Origin: Pediococcus damnosus
GTDB lineage: Bacteria; Bacillota; Bacilli; Lactobacillales; Lactobacillaceae
DNA: 59,344 nt
Assembly: GCF_001437255.1 (NCBI RefSeq)
Contig: NZ_JQBD01000004.1
Coordinates: 1-59,344 of the forward strand
Reading direction: 5' to 3'
In this document: in pieces, positions 16,956-26,165 of the stretch
Numbering within the stretch: the stretch's first letter is position 1
Layout: every line of letters begins with the position of its first letter
Made by a program: the position numbers and the translations under genes
Notes under the pieces: generated by a model
Database searches by the model: none
What the model was told of the DNA's origin: nothing
The model's input: the letters and a program-made list of their open reading frames with translations, nothing else

Positions 16956-18782
16956 CTAAATATTTTTTTGCCCATTAATTACTTGCTTTAATTGAGAGCT
17001 ACTACGATGAGCCAACAGTGCCCAAAGAATTGTCACTGTATCGACAACTTCTTGGAAAAGAGCGCCTACTAAAGCTGGAATAACTCCAGTTGATGCAACT
17101 AACATCAACCCGATACAAATAAATATTCCAATTAACACAGACTGTTTTGCAATCTTCATGGTGTATTTCGAAATACTGAGAGCACGTGCTACTCGGCCTA
17201 GATCATCTTTTAAAATAACAATGTCTGCTGATTCACTTGCTGCTGTTGATCCTCGTGCGCCCATGGCGATTCCGACATCAGCTACTGTTAGTGAGGGGGC
17301 ATCATTAACTCCATCTCCAACCATTACAACCGGGCGCAGATGAGTTTCTTGATCTTTTAAAATGGTGATCTTGTTTTCTGGAAGGCATTCGGCATATACT
17401 TTTGAGATTCCAATTTTGTTACCAACCATTTCAGCCGTGGCTTTTTGATCACCACTAATCATTAATGTATTTTGAATACCCAATTTATTTATCTGTGAGA
17501 TTGTGGTTGCGGCTTCTGGTCTGATTTGATCTGAAAATGTAATGTAACCAGCAAATTTATCATCAATCGCAACAAAAATGGCGGTTTGATTTGGGGAGGC
17601 TATTTTTTGATCAGTCACAAATTTTTGACGACCAATCTTAACTTTGTGATTGTCAACTTCAGCTGTTACTCCCATTCCAGTAACTTCTTTAATATGTGAA
17701 ACCGGCATTAACGTCTTAGCGTCACTAGCCTTGACGATTGAGCGGGCCAAAATATGGCTAGATTGCTGTTCAGCACTTGCCGTGATATTTAGAAGCTCTG
17801 AATTTGAAAATGGTGGGACGCTCTTAACCTGATCAATTGCTAAAACACCTTTGGTTAAGGTCCCGGTCTTATCAAAAGCAATGGTCTTAGCTGTCGCAAG
17901 CTTTTCAATGGCAGTACCGTTCTTGATAATAATTCCATTTCGATTAGCACTACTCATCCCCGAAACCAATGCAATTGGCGCTGCTAAAATAAGGGGACAA
18001 GGTGAGGCAACTACAAGGACTTCTGCAAAACGAACGGGATCCTTTGAAACAAACCATGCGCCCCCGGCAATTACATAAGAAATAATCGTGAACGGAATAG
18101 CATAACGATCAGCTAACCGTACAAAATGAGCCGGTCGTGCTTCTGAATCTTTAACCAATTTAACAATGGTTTGATATTGGCTATCTGCGGCAATTTTTGT
18201 GACCTTCATGGACACAGATCCATCGCCATTAACGGAACCGGACATCAGCTCGTCCCCAACATCTTTATTGACGGGCTTTGACTCACCAGTTAGTGAGGAT
18301 TCATCAAAAATAGAGGTTCCGGATAAAATAATGCCATCGACAGGGACAACTTCACCTGGTTTTACGACAACTTCATCATTAACCAAAACGTCATCGACTG
18401 GTTTAGTTGTTAAGTGGCCATTTAATAAAACATTTGCAGTTTGCGGAGAATTATCCAGAAGTGTTTGTAATTCTTTTCCAGCTTTGTGAGCGGCATAATC
18501 CTCCAGAGAATCACCACCAGTTAACATGACAAGAACGACAATGCTTGCCCAGTATTCACCAACGGCTAAGGTAGCGATGATTGCGGTAATGGCTAACAAA
18601 TCGACGCCGTATTTACCAGCGCGTAGTGTTTTAATCATTTCAATCAACATTGAAATTGAAATAACAATTCCAACTGCAGTGATGATAATTTGTGCCGCTA
18701 GCTGAAGGTGAAAAATAAATTCTAGAATTAATGCTAAAATACCAAGTCCCAAAACTAAGATGAATTTTGTTGAATGTTTCAT
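16956..18782 (-). CDS. Heavy-metal translocating P1B-type ATPase
   Basis: 608-residue metal-exporting ATPase. Motifs: TGES at residues 165-168 (actuator), SPCPL at 260-264 in the metal-transport helix, DKTGTLT at 304-310 (phosphorylated Asp 304) and GDGVNDAPSL near 505. There is no N-terminal metal-binding (HMA) domain. The SPC motif differs from the CPC of copper and zinc pumps and is the form found in cobalt/iron-type exporters. A PerR-like palindrome lies over its promoter, and the PmtA/PfeT iron(II) exporters are PerR-controlled, so export of iron or a related divalent metal under peroxide or iron stress is a reasonable inference. Confidence 0.88.
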   Translation of the reverse strand: MKHSTKFILVLGLGILALILEFIFHLQLAAQIIITAVGIVISISMLIEMIKTLRAGKYGVDLLAITAIIATLAVGEYWASIVVLVMLTGGDSLEDYAAHKAGKELQTLLDNSPQTANVLLNGHLTTKPVDDVLVNDEVVVKPGEVVPVDGIILSGTSIFDESSLTGESKPVNKDVGDELMSGSVNGDGSVSMKVTKIAADSQYQTIVKLVKDSEARPAHFVRLADRYAIPFTIISYVIAGGAWFVSKDPVRFAEVLVVASPCPLILAAPIALVSGMSSANRNGIIIKNGTAIEKLATAKTIAFDKTGTLTKGVLAIDQVKSVPPFSNSELLNITASAEQQSSHILARSIVKASDAKTLMPVSHIKEVTGMGVTAEVDNHKVKIGRQKFVTDQKIASPNQTAIFVAIDDKFAGYITFSDQIRPEAATTISQINKLGIQNTLMISGDQKATAEMVGNKIGISKVYAECLPENKITILKDQETHLRPVVMVGDGVNDAPSLTVADVGIAMGARGSTAASESADIVILKDDLGRVARALSISKYTMKIAKQSVLIGIFICIGLMLVASTGVIPALVGALFQEVVDTVTILWALLAHRSSSQLKQVINGQKNI

Positions 18783-18804
18783 AGATTACGCGACCTCTTT
18801 TCCA

Positions 18805-18830
18805 TTTAGAATGATTCTAAACTTATTATA
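18805..18830 (-). promoter_or_regulatory. PerR-like operator and -10 box of the metal ATPase gene
   Basis: TTTAGAATGATTCTAAA (18805-18821) is a perfect 8-1-8 palindrome and fits the Fur-family pattern, closest to PerR boxes (TTAtAATnATTaTAA). On the minus strand a TATAAT -10 box lies at 18830-18825, so the RNA start falls within the palindrome, the classic place for a repressor. Confidence 0.65.
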
Positions 18831-18867
18831 GGCGTAATCACTTTAAAATACCAGCCAGATAATCATC

Positions 18868-20010
18868 TTATTCTTGTTTTGAAAGCTTTAAGGAAAGGAT
18901 TGGAAAAATAAGCAAGAGATGGATAATAAACATTCCCAAAAATGTCCAGTTATAGCCGAATCCGGTAATAAAATAGCCACCGAGAAGTGGACCTAATGCG
19001 CGGCCCAGTGAACCTGCAAAACTTCCTAGAGATTGAATGGTACCCCGGTTTTGATCACTAGCATATCGGTTTAAAACTGCTGGAATAGCAATTAGGGCGA
19101 GCATTTCACCTAACGTGACCATGGTAATCCCGGCTACAAAGCGCCAGTAACTTTCCGCATTGAGGATAAATAAATATGAACAAGCAAAAGCAAGTAAGCC
19201 TAAAATAATTCTTTTTTTCTCTGATTGAAAAGCTGGTTTAAAGAAACGATTCATAAAAGGTTGAACTAAAACAATTTCAACCGTGCTAATTGTGAAAAGC
19301 ATACTGTATTTAGGAATCGAAATGTGTTTTGCTACCATTAGAACTGAAACATTGCTATTCCATTGTTCGTAACAAATCCAGATAATAATCATTGCTAAAC
19401 AAATAATAAGGACGTTTAAAAATGAGCGATCAGTTTTAGATTTAAAAGAGGTCGTTGGTTTTGTTTGGACATGTTTTTTAATGGGATGAAAAGCGACGCG
19501 AATAATCAGTGTTGTAAACAGAAAAAGGATAGCTGAACTGAAAAATACGACGCGAATACTAACACCAAATAAAATTCCGGATAAGAATGTGGCAAGACCC
19601 ATTCCCAAACTTGCAAACCAATAGCCATTATTGAAAATATTGGGATCAGAAACTTGTAAAAAGGCAAGGTACCCATTGATTGATGAATTTAGGCCACCTA
19701 AGCAAAGCCCGTAACAGGTGATTAAAATGGGATAGATTGGCCATTGGGGGAAAAGGCCAACCAAAAATAAGGCTATGACCACTCCTGAACCGCAAAGATA
19801 CATGAGAGGCTTTTGTTTCCAACTATCAAATAGTTTGCCACCAATGAGATTGCCAATCATCATGGCGCCAGAAAAGCAAAATAGAACATAGCCGGCTGTA
19901 ACGATACTTTTATGCAGAGTTCCGTGAATATAAAGAGTTGTAATCGGCATGATAAGTCCAATTCCCATATTTACAAGCATATTTGTCAGAAGAACAAATT
20001 TATTTTTCAA
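18868..20010 (-). CDS. MFS transporter
   Basis: Major facilitator with 12 hydrophobic segments (380 residues from the start chosen). The loop between helices 2 and 3 reads GGKLFDSWKQKP, and GRALGPLLGGYFITGFGYNWTF lies near the C-terminus; both fit drug-exporter-like families, but the substrate is not known. I choose the TTG at 20010 (MKNKFVLLTNMLVNMG) because CAGAAAGG lies 11 nt before it. An in-frame ATG at 20109 would add 33 residues with a hydrophobic stretch ahead of the usual first helix and has no better site. The gene runs on the same strand as the metal ATPase but has a separate start region. Confidence 0.78.
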   Translation of the reverse strand: MKNKFVLLTNMLVNMGIGLIMPITTLYIHGTLHKSIVTAGYVLFCFSGAMMIGNLIGGKLFDSWKQKPLMYLCGSGVVIALFLVGLFPQWPIYPILITCYGLCLGGLNSSINGYLAFLQVSDPNIFNNGYWFASLGMGLATFLSGILFGVSIRVVFFSSAILFLFTTLIIRVAFHPIKKHVQTKPTTSFKSKTDRSFLNVLIICLAMIIIWICYEQWNSNVSVLMVAKHISIPKYSMLFTISTVEIVLVQPFMNRFFKPAFQSEKKRIILGLLAFACSYLFILNAESYWRFVAGITMVTLGEMLALIAIPAVLNRYASDQNRGTIQSLGSFAGSLGRALGPLLGGYFITGFGYNWTFLGMFIIHLLLIFPILSLKLSKQE

Positions 20011-20303
20011 ACTGTGCAACACCTTTCTGATTTTAATAATGTTCTCATAGAATGTTAATAATACTATTACATAGAAACCTGTAAAATTCAAATCTTGAAG
20101 AAGGTCCATGATTATAGTAAGTCAATAAAATGTTTTGACCACGTTTATAGTTAAGTAATTGACCTTTTATTGTTAATGTTCAATTAGAAAATTTGTTATT
20201 ATCTGGTTGGCAAAGAAAAACAAATTGGCATCGAAACAGGTATACAATGACTAAGAGTTCTTGGCGGCGGTAGTATTATGGCTGTAAATTTGGTAAAATA
20301 TTT

Positions 20304-20332
20304 TTGTTACGGTGATTTATTAAAATTATGTA
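20304..20332 (+). promoter_or_regulatory. Promoter of the asnB-murE-ligase-racemase operon
   Basis: TTGTTA (20304-20309), 17-nt spacer, TATGTA (20327-20332), about 58 nt before the asnB ATG. The remaining 20011-20303 region shows no gene, T-box motif or clear hairpin. Confidence 0.45.
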
Positions 20333-20390
20333 TAAAGGCGCTAAAATTACTATTCTAAAACTCAATTAAATTAAAGGGGTCTATTAAATT

Positions 20391-22271
20391 ATGTGTGGAT
20401 TTGTGGGGTACTTGAATCAAACAGACGTCAATACAGACGTGATCAAATCAATGGCTGATCGCATCAAACATCGTGGCCCAGATGATGAAGCTTATTTTCA
20501 AAATGAGGATGCTTCTTTAGGTTTCAGACGGTTATCGATTATTGATTTGGCACATGGTAAGCAACCAATGCTAAATTCAACAAAGACAAAAGTTTTGACC
20601 TTTAATGGTGAAATCTATAACTATAAAGAAATTCGTAAAGAGTTAAAAGCACTTGGCTACAAATTCCAAACAGATGTAGATTCAGAAGTTCTAATTCATG
20701 GCTATGATGCTTGGGGACCAGAGTTATTACAGAAGCTTCGCGGTATGTATGCTTTTGTTATTTATGATACGAAGACAAAGGAAGTATTTGGAGCCCGCGA
20801 TCATTTCGGAATTAAACCTCTCTATTATTATGATGATGGGATTTCTTTCCTTTGGGGATCCGAAATTAAAGCATTTTTGGACCATCCTAAATTTATTAAA
20901 GAATTCAATGAGCGTTTGTTACCAATTCATTTGAGTTTTGAATTTATTCCTTCCAAAGAAACGATGTTTAAAAACGTCTATAAAGTTTTACCAGGCACGT
21001 ATTTTATTCATAAAAATGGGAAAACAGAAACGCATACTTACTATAAGTTTAACTATGATCATATTGATAATTCACAAACAATTGAAGAAGATGCCAATAA
21101 GATTCGTGGAATTGTTAAAGATTCTGTAAAAGCTCATATGATTGCTGATGTGGAGGTTGGTAGTTTTCTTTCAAGCGGGATTGATTCTAGTTATTTGCTG
21201 GCAGAAGCTGCAAAGTTAAAACCCATTCAATCTTTTTCATTAGGATTTAACGATTCTAAATACAGCGAATTAAGTTATTCAACGGAATTTGCAAAAGAAA
21301 TTCATCAACAAAATACACCATTAACAATGGATGGCGATGACTATTTCGATATTTTACCAACAATTATGTATTACATGGATGAACCACTTTCAAATCCTTC
21401 TGCTATGCAGCTTTACTATCTTTCAAAGGGGACTAGAGAGCATGTGAAGGTTGCCTTATCTGGTGAGGGTGCTGATGAGTTCTTTGGTGGGTATAATACT
21501 TATCTAGAGGCTTTTCCATTCGAACGGTATCAAAAATGGGTTCCTCAGTTTATTCGAACAGGTTTAGCAAAAATGGTACAAAATTTACCTCGTTTTCATG
21601 GTAAACGATTCTTAGTGCGTGGTGCAGAGCCCTTGAGTGAACGCTATTATCGAGTTAATTATGTCTTTGACAAGCATGAACGGGATGAGATCTTACGTGA
21701 TCCAAGTATAAATATGGATTCTGGTAAGTACACTCAGCATATTTTTGATGAAGTAAAAGACAAAGACGAAATGACACAAATGCAATACTTTGATATCAAT
21801 ACTTGGTTACCATTTGATATCTTGCATAAGGCTGATCGAATGAGCATGTGTAATTCATTAGAGGTACGGACACCTTTGGTTGATAAGGAAGTTGCAAAGT
21901 TTGCAGCCACAATGCCTGTAAGTACTCGTATCCACAAGGATGAAACTAAGATTTCCCTTCGAACCGCAGCTGAAAGCGAATTGCCAGAACGAGTTGCCAA
22001 GAAGGAAAAAATGGGCTTTCCATCACCAATTGCAAGCTGGATTAAAGAAGATAAGTACCGAAAACGAATTGAAACAGCTTTTAATTCTGATGTAGCTAAG
22101 AAATTCTTTAAACCTAAAGCATTAATGCATATTTTGCATGAGCATATTAATGGAAAATCTAGTATGCAAAAGATTTTTACAATTTATACGTTTATCCTTT
22201 GGTACGAAGTCTATTTCCCAGAAAATACGACTGCGACAACAAGTAAGTTGGTTCATCGCACACAAGTTTAA
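20391..22271 (+). CDS. asnB: Asparagine synthase-type amidotransferase (AsnB/AsnH)
   Basis: 626-residue class II glutamine amidotransferase with a C-terminal ATP-dependent synthetase domain. The mature enzyme starts at Cys2 (MCGFVGYL), the nucleophile that releases ammonia from glutamine; RLSIIDL, NGEIYNY and the PP-loop SSGIDSS near residue 263 are in place. AAAGGGGT precedes the ATG. The gene leads an operon with murE, a D-aspartate ligase-like gene and an aspartate racemase. In Lactococcus a homologue (AsnH) amidates the D-Asp of the peptidoglycan cross-bridge to D-Asn. That role is more likely here than free asparagine synthesis, but this is inferred from context. Confidence 0.9.
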   Translation: MCGFVGYLNQTDVNTDVIKSMADRIKHRGPDDEAYFQNEDASLGFRRLSIIDLAHGKQPMLNSTKTKVLTFNGEIYNYKEIRKELKALGYKFQTDVDSEVLIHGYDAWGPELLQKLRGMYAFVIYDTKTKEVFGARDHFGIKPLYYYDDGISFLWGSEIKAFLDHPKFIKEFNERLLPIHLSFEFIPSKETMFKNVYKVLPGTYFIHKNGKTETHTYYKFNYDHIDNSQTIEEDANKIRGIVKDSVKAHMIADVEVGSFLSSGIDSSYLLAEAAKLKPIQSFSLGFNDSKYSELSYSTEFAKEIHQQNTPLTMDGDDYFDILPTIMYYMDEPLSNPSAMQLYYLSKGTREHVKVALSGEGADEFFGGYNTYLEAFPFERYQKWVPQFIRTGLAKMVQNLPRFHGKRFLVRGAEPLSERYYRVNYVFDKHERDEILRDPSINMDSGKYTQHIFDEVKDKDEMTQMQYFDINTWLPFDILHKADRMSMCNSLEVRTPLVDKEVAKFAATMPVSTRIHKDETKISLRTAAESELPERVAKKEKMGFPSPIASWIKEDKYRKRIETAFNSDVAKKFFKPKALMHILHEHINGKSSMQKIFTIYTFILWYEVYFPENTTATTSKLVHRTQV

Positions 22272-22289
22272 AAGTTGGAGATGAAAAAA

Positions 22290-23834
22290 ATGGCACTTGA
22301 GATTGCCGAGATTACTACAATTTTAAAAGAACATCATTTGCTGAAACAGATAGTAAATAATGTGAAAGGCGATCATCAAAAGATAACGGGGGTCACGTAT
22401 GATTCTCGACGTGCTGACACCAATGACTTATTCTTTTGTAAGGGGAATTTTAAGCCAGCCTATTTAGAATATGCTCAAACCCAGGGGGCCACTGTTTACA
22501 TTGCGGAACAACAGTATGATAGCGTTGCAAAAATGTGTGGCATTATTGTTAGCGATGTTTCAAAAGCAATGGCATTAATTAGTGCGGCTTATTATGATTA
22601 TCCACAAAATGAGTTGTTTATTATTGCATTTACTGGAACTAAGGGGAAAACGACTTCCGCTTATTATGCGCATAATATTCTTAAAGAGACGACTGGAGAC
22701 AAAACGGCCCTATTTTCAACAATTGATCGCATTGTTGGACCCAAGCCGGAGCAACAGTTTAAATCTGATTTAACAACTCCAGAATCTTTAAATTTGTTTC
22801 ATGATATGCGTGAAGCGGTTGATAGTGGAATGCATACCTTAGTCATGGAAGTTTCGTCGCAGGCCTATTTGCGTAATCGAGTGTATGGACTTCATTATGA
22901 TGTTGGCGTATTTTTGAATATCTCTCCGGATCATATTGGCCGAAATGAGCATCCTAATTTTGCAAATTATCTGCATTGTAAACTCCAATTATTGGTAAAC
23001 TCGGATATTTGCGTAATTAACGCAGAGACTGATCATTTGGAAGAGATTTATCAAGCTGCTCGGGCAACAACCGATCCAGAAAAAATTTATTTGTACAAAC
23101 AAGCGGGTAATGAGACTCAAGTTGAAGTACCAGTTGATTTTACTTTTCACAACGATCGTGATGATTTACAAGTCAATGAAATTGAAGTTAGCTCACATAC
23201 AGAAAAGGCAAACGCCCTTCAAATTAATGGACGTTATATGTTGAGTATGCCTGGTAGCTACAACCAGAGTAATGCGACAGCTGCTTTGATTACAGTTGGA
23301 GTTGCGGGGGTAACTTATAAAGAGGCTCACAACCTGTTATCAAAAGTGAAAGTACCTGGCAGAATGGAATCGATTCAATCTCAAAAACACGGCGTAATCT
23401 ACGTAGATTATGCGCATAACTATGCAAGTATGAATGCGCTACTTAGTTTTTTACGGAGTCAGTATCCCAAAGGCCGAATGATTGTGGTAGTTGGCAGCCC
23501 AGGTGACAAGGGAATTTCGCGACGTAAAGGGTTTGGTAAGGCCCTGACATCGTATGCTGATGTGGCAATACTAACAGCTGATGATCCTGGGTTTGAAAAT
23601 CCCGCTGATATTATTACAGAAATTGACAGTTATATTGATCATCAGAAAGTTCATGTAGAAAAAATTGTGGATCGTTACGATGCAATTAAGCGTGCGATTA
23701 CAATTAGTCAGCCGGAAGACGTCGTGATTTTGGCTGCAAAAGGTGAGGATCCGTATCAAAAGGTAAAGGGAGTTGATACGCCCTGGCCAACAGACTCAGT
23801 GGTTGCAAAAAAAGTTTTGAAAGGATTGGCATAA
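22290..23834 (+). CDS. murE: UDP-MurNAc-tripeptide synthetase, L-lysine type
   Basis: Mur ligase that adds the third residue of the peptidoglycan stem peptide. The N-terminal UDP-binding part has TYDSRRADTNDLFFC, the central ATP site is GTKGKTT (residues 116-122), and SSQAYLRNRVYGLHYDVGVF and HEHP-like NISPDHIGRNEHPNF are family marks. At the site that picks the amino acid the sequence is DDPG (431-434), not the DNPR of diaminopimelate enzymes, so L-lysine is the expected substrate. I choose the ATG at 22290 (514 residues) because GGAG lies 9 nt before it. The stop overlaps the next start (TAATG). Confidence 0.9.
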   Translation: MALEIAEITTILKEHHLLKQIVNNVKGDHQKITGVTYDSRRADTNDLFFCKGNFKPAYLEYAQTQGATVYIAEQQYDSVAKMCGIIVSDVSKAMALISAAYYDYPQNELFIIAFTGTKGKTTSAYYAHNILKETTGDKTALFSTIDRIVGPKPEQQFKSDLTTPESLNLFHDMREAVDSGMHTLVMEVSSQAYLRNRVYGLHYDVGVFLNISPDHIGRNEHPNFANYLHCKLQLLVNSDICVINAETDHLEEIYQAARATTDPEKIYLYKQAGNETQVEVPVDFTFHNDRDDLQVNEIEVSSHTEKANALQINGRYMLSMPGSYNQSNATAALITVGVAGVTYKEAHNLLSKVKVPGRMESIQSQKHGVIYVDYAHNYASMNALLSFLRSQYPKGRMIVVVGSPGDKGISRRKGFGKALTSYADVAILTADDPGFENPADIITEIDSYIDHQKVHVEKIVDRYDAIKRAITISQPEDVVILAAKGEDPYQKVKGVDTPWPTDSVVAKKVLKGLA

Positions 23835-25090
23835 TGGAAACTTCGAAAACTGATTATATTCCTATTTTGTTAGGAAGTGATTTTAATGCATATGGAATGG
23901 CTCGCTCTTTTTACGAAATGACCGGAAAAAAGGTTAAGGCTTTTGCAGAGATGGAATTAGCACCAACCCGATTTACAAAAATTGTGGATTTAGAATTAAT
24001 TCCTGGATTTTCAGAAGACCCTAATTTTTTTGAAGCTATGAAGAAAATTGCTAAACGTTATGAAAACCGATCTGAAAAAATCATCCTGCTTGGAATGGGC
24101 GATGGCTATGCAGAACTCATTTCTAAGCACAAAGAAGAGCTTTCAAAAACTTTCATTTGTCCTTATGTGGATTACGATCTTTTACGTAAGTTAAATAATA
24201 AGGAGCGTTTTTATAAGATTTGTGATGAGTTTGATTTGCCTTATCCCAAAACAAGGATTATTACTAAGGCAGAATATGAAAGTTCAGAACCAATTGATGA
24301 GCCTTTTGAGTTTCCAGTTGCTTTGAAACCAGCCAATAGTGTTGAATGGTTAGATATCCATTTTGAAGGTCGTAAAAAGGCCTTCCGAATTCAATCAAGA
24401 GCAGAATTTGATGAAATTGTTGGTAAAATTTATGATAATGGGTATACCTCTGATCTTATTTTGCAGGATTTTGTTCCTGGAGATGATAGTAATATGCGCG
24501 TTTTGAATGCATATGTAGACCAAAACCATAAAGTGAAAATGATGTGTTTGGGGCATCCATTACTAGAGGATGCGGCACCATCTGCAATTGGAAATTATGT
24601 GGCCATTTTGCCTGAGTACAACGCAACAATCTATAAAACAATTCAAGATTTTTTGGAAAAAATTCAGTTTACCGGATATGCTAATTTCGATTTGAAGTAT
24701 GATTCACGAGATAAAACCTTTAAGTTGTTTGAGATCAATTTACGGCAAGGACGTAGCAGTTTCTTTGTAACTTTAAATGGTTATAACTTAGCTAAATGGG
24801 TTGTTGATGATTATGTGACCGAAGATTTGGCCAATAAACCAACTGTTTACGCTAATCGAGATGAAAAAATGCATCAGTTATGGTTAGGGGTTCCGATTAA
24901 AGTATTTAAAAAGTACACTCGTGATAATCGTGATAAGCAAGTTGCCTTACAGTTGATAAAACAAAAACGTTATGGGATGACTGCTTTTTACTCAAAAGAT
25001 ATGAATGTGAGACGATGGGCGCTTTTAACTTGGATGAACCATAATTATGTTAAGAACTTTGATCGTTATTTTGAAGAAAATAAGGGATGA
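23834..25090 (+). CDS. ATP-grasp D-aspartate ligase (Asl type)
   Basis: 418-residue ATP-grasp carboxylate-amine ligase. The N-terminus VPILLGSDFNAYGMARSFYE-like pattern and length (about 48 kDa) match the D-aspartate ligases of Enterococcus faecium and Lactococcus, which attach beta-aspartyl D-Asp to the lysine side chain of the UDP-MurNAc-pentapeptide. The ATP-grasp core has PVALKPANSVEW near residue 170 and FEINLRQGRSS near 302. It overlaps murE by 1 nt and is followed after 5 nt by the racemase that would supply D-Asp. The fit between family, length and neighbours makes this assignment likely. Confidence 0.85.
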   Translation: METSKTDYIPILLGSDFNAYGMARSFYEMTGKKVKAFAEMELAPTRFTKIVDLELIPGFSEDPNFFEAMKKIAKRYENRSEKIILLGMGDGYAELISKHKEELSKTFICPYVDYDLLRKLNNKERFYKICDEFDLPYPKTRIITKAEYESSEPIDEPFEFPVALKPANSVEWLDIHFEGRKKAFRIQSRAEFDEIVGKIYDNGYTSDLILQDFVPGDDSNMRVLNAYVDQNHKVKMMCLGHPLLEDAAPSAIGNYVAILPEYNATIYKTIQDFLEKIQFTGYANFDLKYDSRDKTFKLFEINLRQGRSSFFVTLNGYNLAKWVVDDYVTEDLANKPTVYANRDEKMHQLWLGVPIKVFKKYTRDNRDKQVALQLIKQKRYGMTAFYSKDMNVRRWALLTWMNHNYVKNFDRYFEENKG

Positions 25091-25095
25091 TTTAA

Positions 25096-25803
25096 ATGAA
25101 AGATTTCTTTACGATTATTGGCGGAATGGGGACACCAGCAACCGAGAGTTATTTACGTTTGTTGAATAAGCGAACACCTGCTCATTGTGATCAGGAGTAT
25201 TTTAATTACATTTTGGTGAATCATGCGACGGTACCTGATCGTTCAACTTTTTTAATGGATCATTCACAACCAAGTCCGTTGCCTGATTTGTTAGAAGATA
25301 TTAAGCAGCAAAGTATGCTGAAGCCGAGCTTTTTTGTAATTGCATGTAATACCGCTCATTATTTTTATGAGGATTTGCAGGCGGCTACGGAAATTCCGAT
25401 TGTTCATATGCCTCGAGAAACGGTTAACGATATAAAAGAAAAATATCCAACTGCAAAAAGAATTGGTGTCATCGGAACAAAGGGAACCACAACAGATGGC
25501 ATTTATGATCGAGAGTTAAAGCGGCAAAACTTGGAAGTTATTAAGCCCACAGAAGAGATTCAACGGCTAACTACTCAGTTAATTTTTGATGATATAAAAA
25601 ATCAAAATAAAGTAGATGGTGACCTGTTTCATACAATTGTCAAAAAGATGGTTAAAGAACAAAATGCTGAAGTTGTTATTTTAGGATGTACAGAATTGTC
25701 ATATGCTCAAGAAATGGCACCTGAATTAACGTTTCCAATTGCAGATTCGCAATCAATTTTAGTAGATAAATCGATTGAATTAGCAACCAAATTACGAAAA
25801 TAA
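25096..25803 (+). CDS. racD: Aspartate/glutamate racemase (RacD type)
   Basis: 235-residue cofactor-independent amino acid racemase. The two catalytic cysteines are in ACNTAHYF near residue 85 and GCTELSYA near residue 197, and GGMGTPATESY opens the protein. It is the last gene of the asnB-murE-ligase operon, so racemisation of L-Asp to D-Asp for the peptidoglycan bridge is the likely role; a glutamate racemase would be expected elsewhere in the genome. Confidence 0.85.
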   Translation: MKDFFTIIGGMGTPATESYLRLLNKRTPAHCDQEYFNYILVNHATVPDRSTFLMDHSQPSPLPDLLEDIKQQSMLKPSFFVIACNTAHYFYEDLQAATEIPIVHMPRETVNDIKEKYPTAKRIGVIGTKGTTTDGIYDRELKRQNLEVIKPTEEIQRLTTQLIFDDIKNQNKVDGDLFHTIVKKMVKEQNAEVVILGCTELSYAQEMAPELTFPIADSQSILVDKSIELATKLRK

Positions 25804-25825
25804 ATTTAAAAACGAAGTAGGTAAG

Positions 25826-25863
25826 CATGGGCTGTTTGGGTGTGGATAGATAAAACAGCCATG
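25826..25863 (+). repeat. Hairpin after racD with no T-run
   Basis: GGCTGTTT (25830-25837) pairs with AAACAGCC (25853-25860), with CAT/ATG added at the base. The right arm ends in the -35 box of the next promoter. It may be a 3' end structure for the operon. Confidence 0.45.
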
Positions 25864-25889
25864 ACAAAAATGACCCGATATGCTATACT
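25861..25889 (+). promoter_or_regulatory. Promoter of tRNA-Gly and, by reach, of the argS leader
   Basis: ATGACA (25861-25866), 17-nt spacer, TATACT (25884-25889). RNA would begin near 25896, 7 nt before the tRNA. Confidence 0.7.
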
Positions 25890-25902
25890 TATTTTTGTAT
25901 TT

Positions 25903-25973
25903 GCGGGCATGGTTTAGTGGTAAAATTCAAGCTTCCCAAGCTTGCGTCGCGGGTCCGATTCCCGTTGCCCGCT
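25903..25973 (+). tRNA. tRNA-Gly (CCC), with an unusual T-loop
   Basis: Acceptor GCGGGCA pairs with TGCCCGC, discriminator T; anticodon stem CAAGC/GCTTG with loop TTCCCAA gives anticodon CCC (codon GGG). The D-loop keeps GTGG. The T-loop reads TCCGATT, so the usual T at position 55 is C. CCA is not encoded; the bases after the discriminator are TTCC. Confidence 0.92.
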
Positions 25974-25976
25974 TTC

Positions 25977-26165
25977 CATAAAAGAGTAGTACTTGATCAG
26001 TTTCTTCCAAGCGAGTTCGGAATGGTGTGAGCCGAATAAGAAATTTCGAGGAACGTGTTTTTATGATAACAATTAAAGAAATTGAGTGGATTTTTAAAAT
26101 CAATTAGAGTGGTACCGCGGGTGAACTCGTCTCTTACAATGTTTATTTGTAAGAGACTTTTTTAA
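25977..26165 (+). promoter_or_regulatory. T-box riboswitch, tRNA-Arg specific, argS leader
   Basis: The core AGTGGTACCGCGG lies at 26108-26120. Stem I starts with CATAAAA (25977-25983), which pairs with TTTTATG (26059-26065); AGTA follows at 25985-25988. The 3' side reads GAA then CGT (26054-26056) then GT, the same layout as in the leuS leader, so the specifier is CGT (arginine). The distal stem has TTCGG/CCGAA around GGTGTGA. A terminator (GTCTCTTAC with GTAAGAGAC, 26129-26155) and T-run follow. Stem I begins 3 nt after the tRNA-Gly 3' end. Confidence 0.9.
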
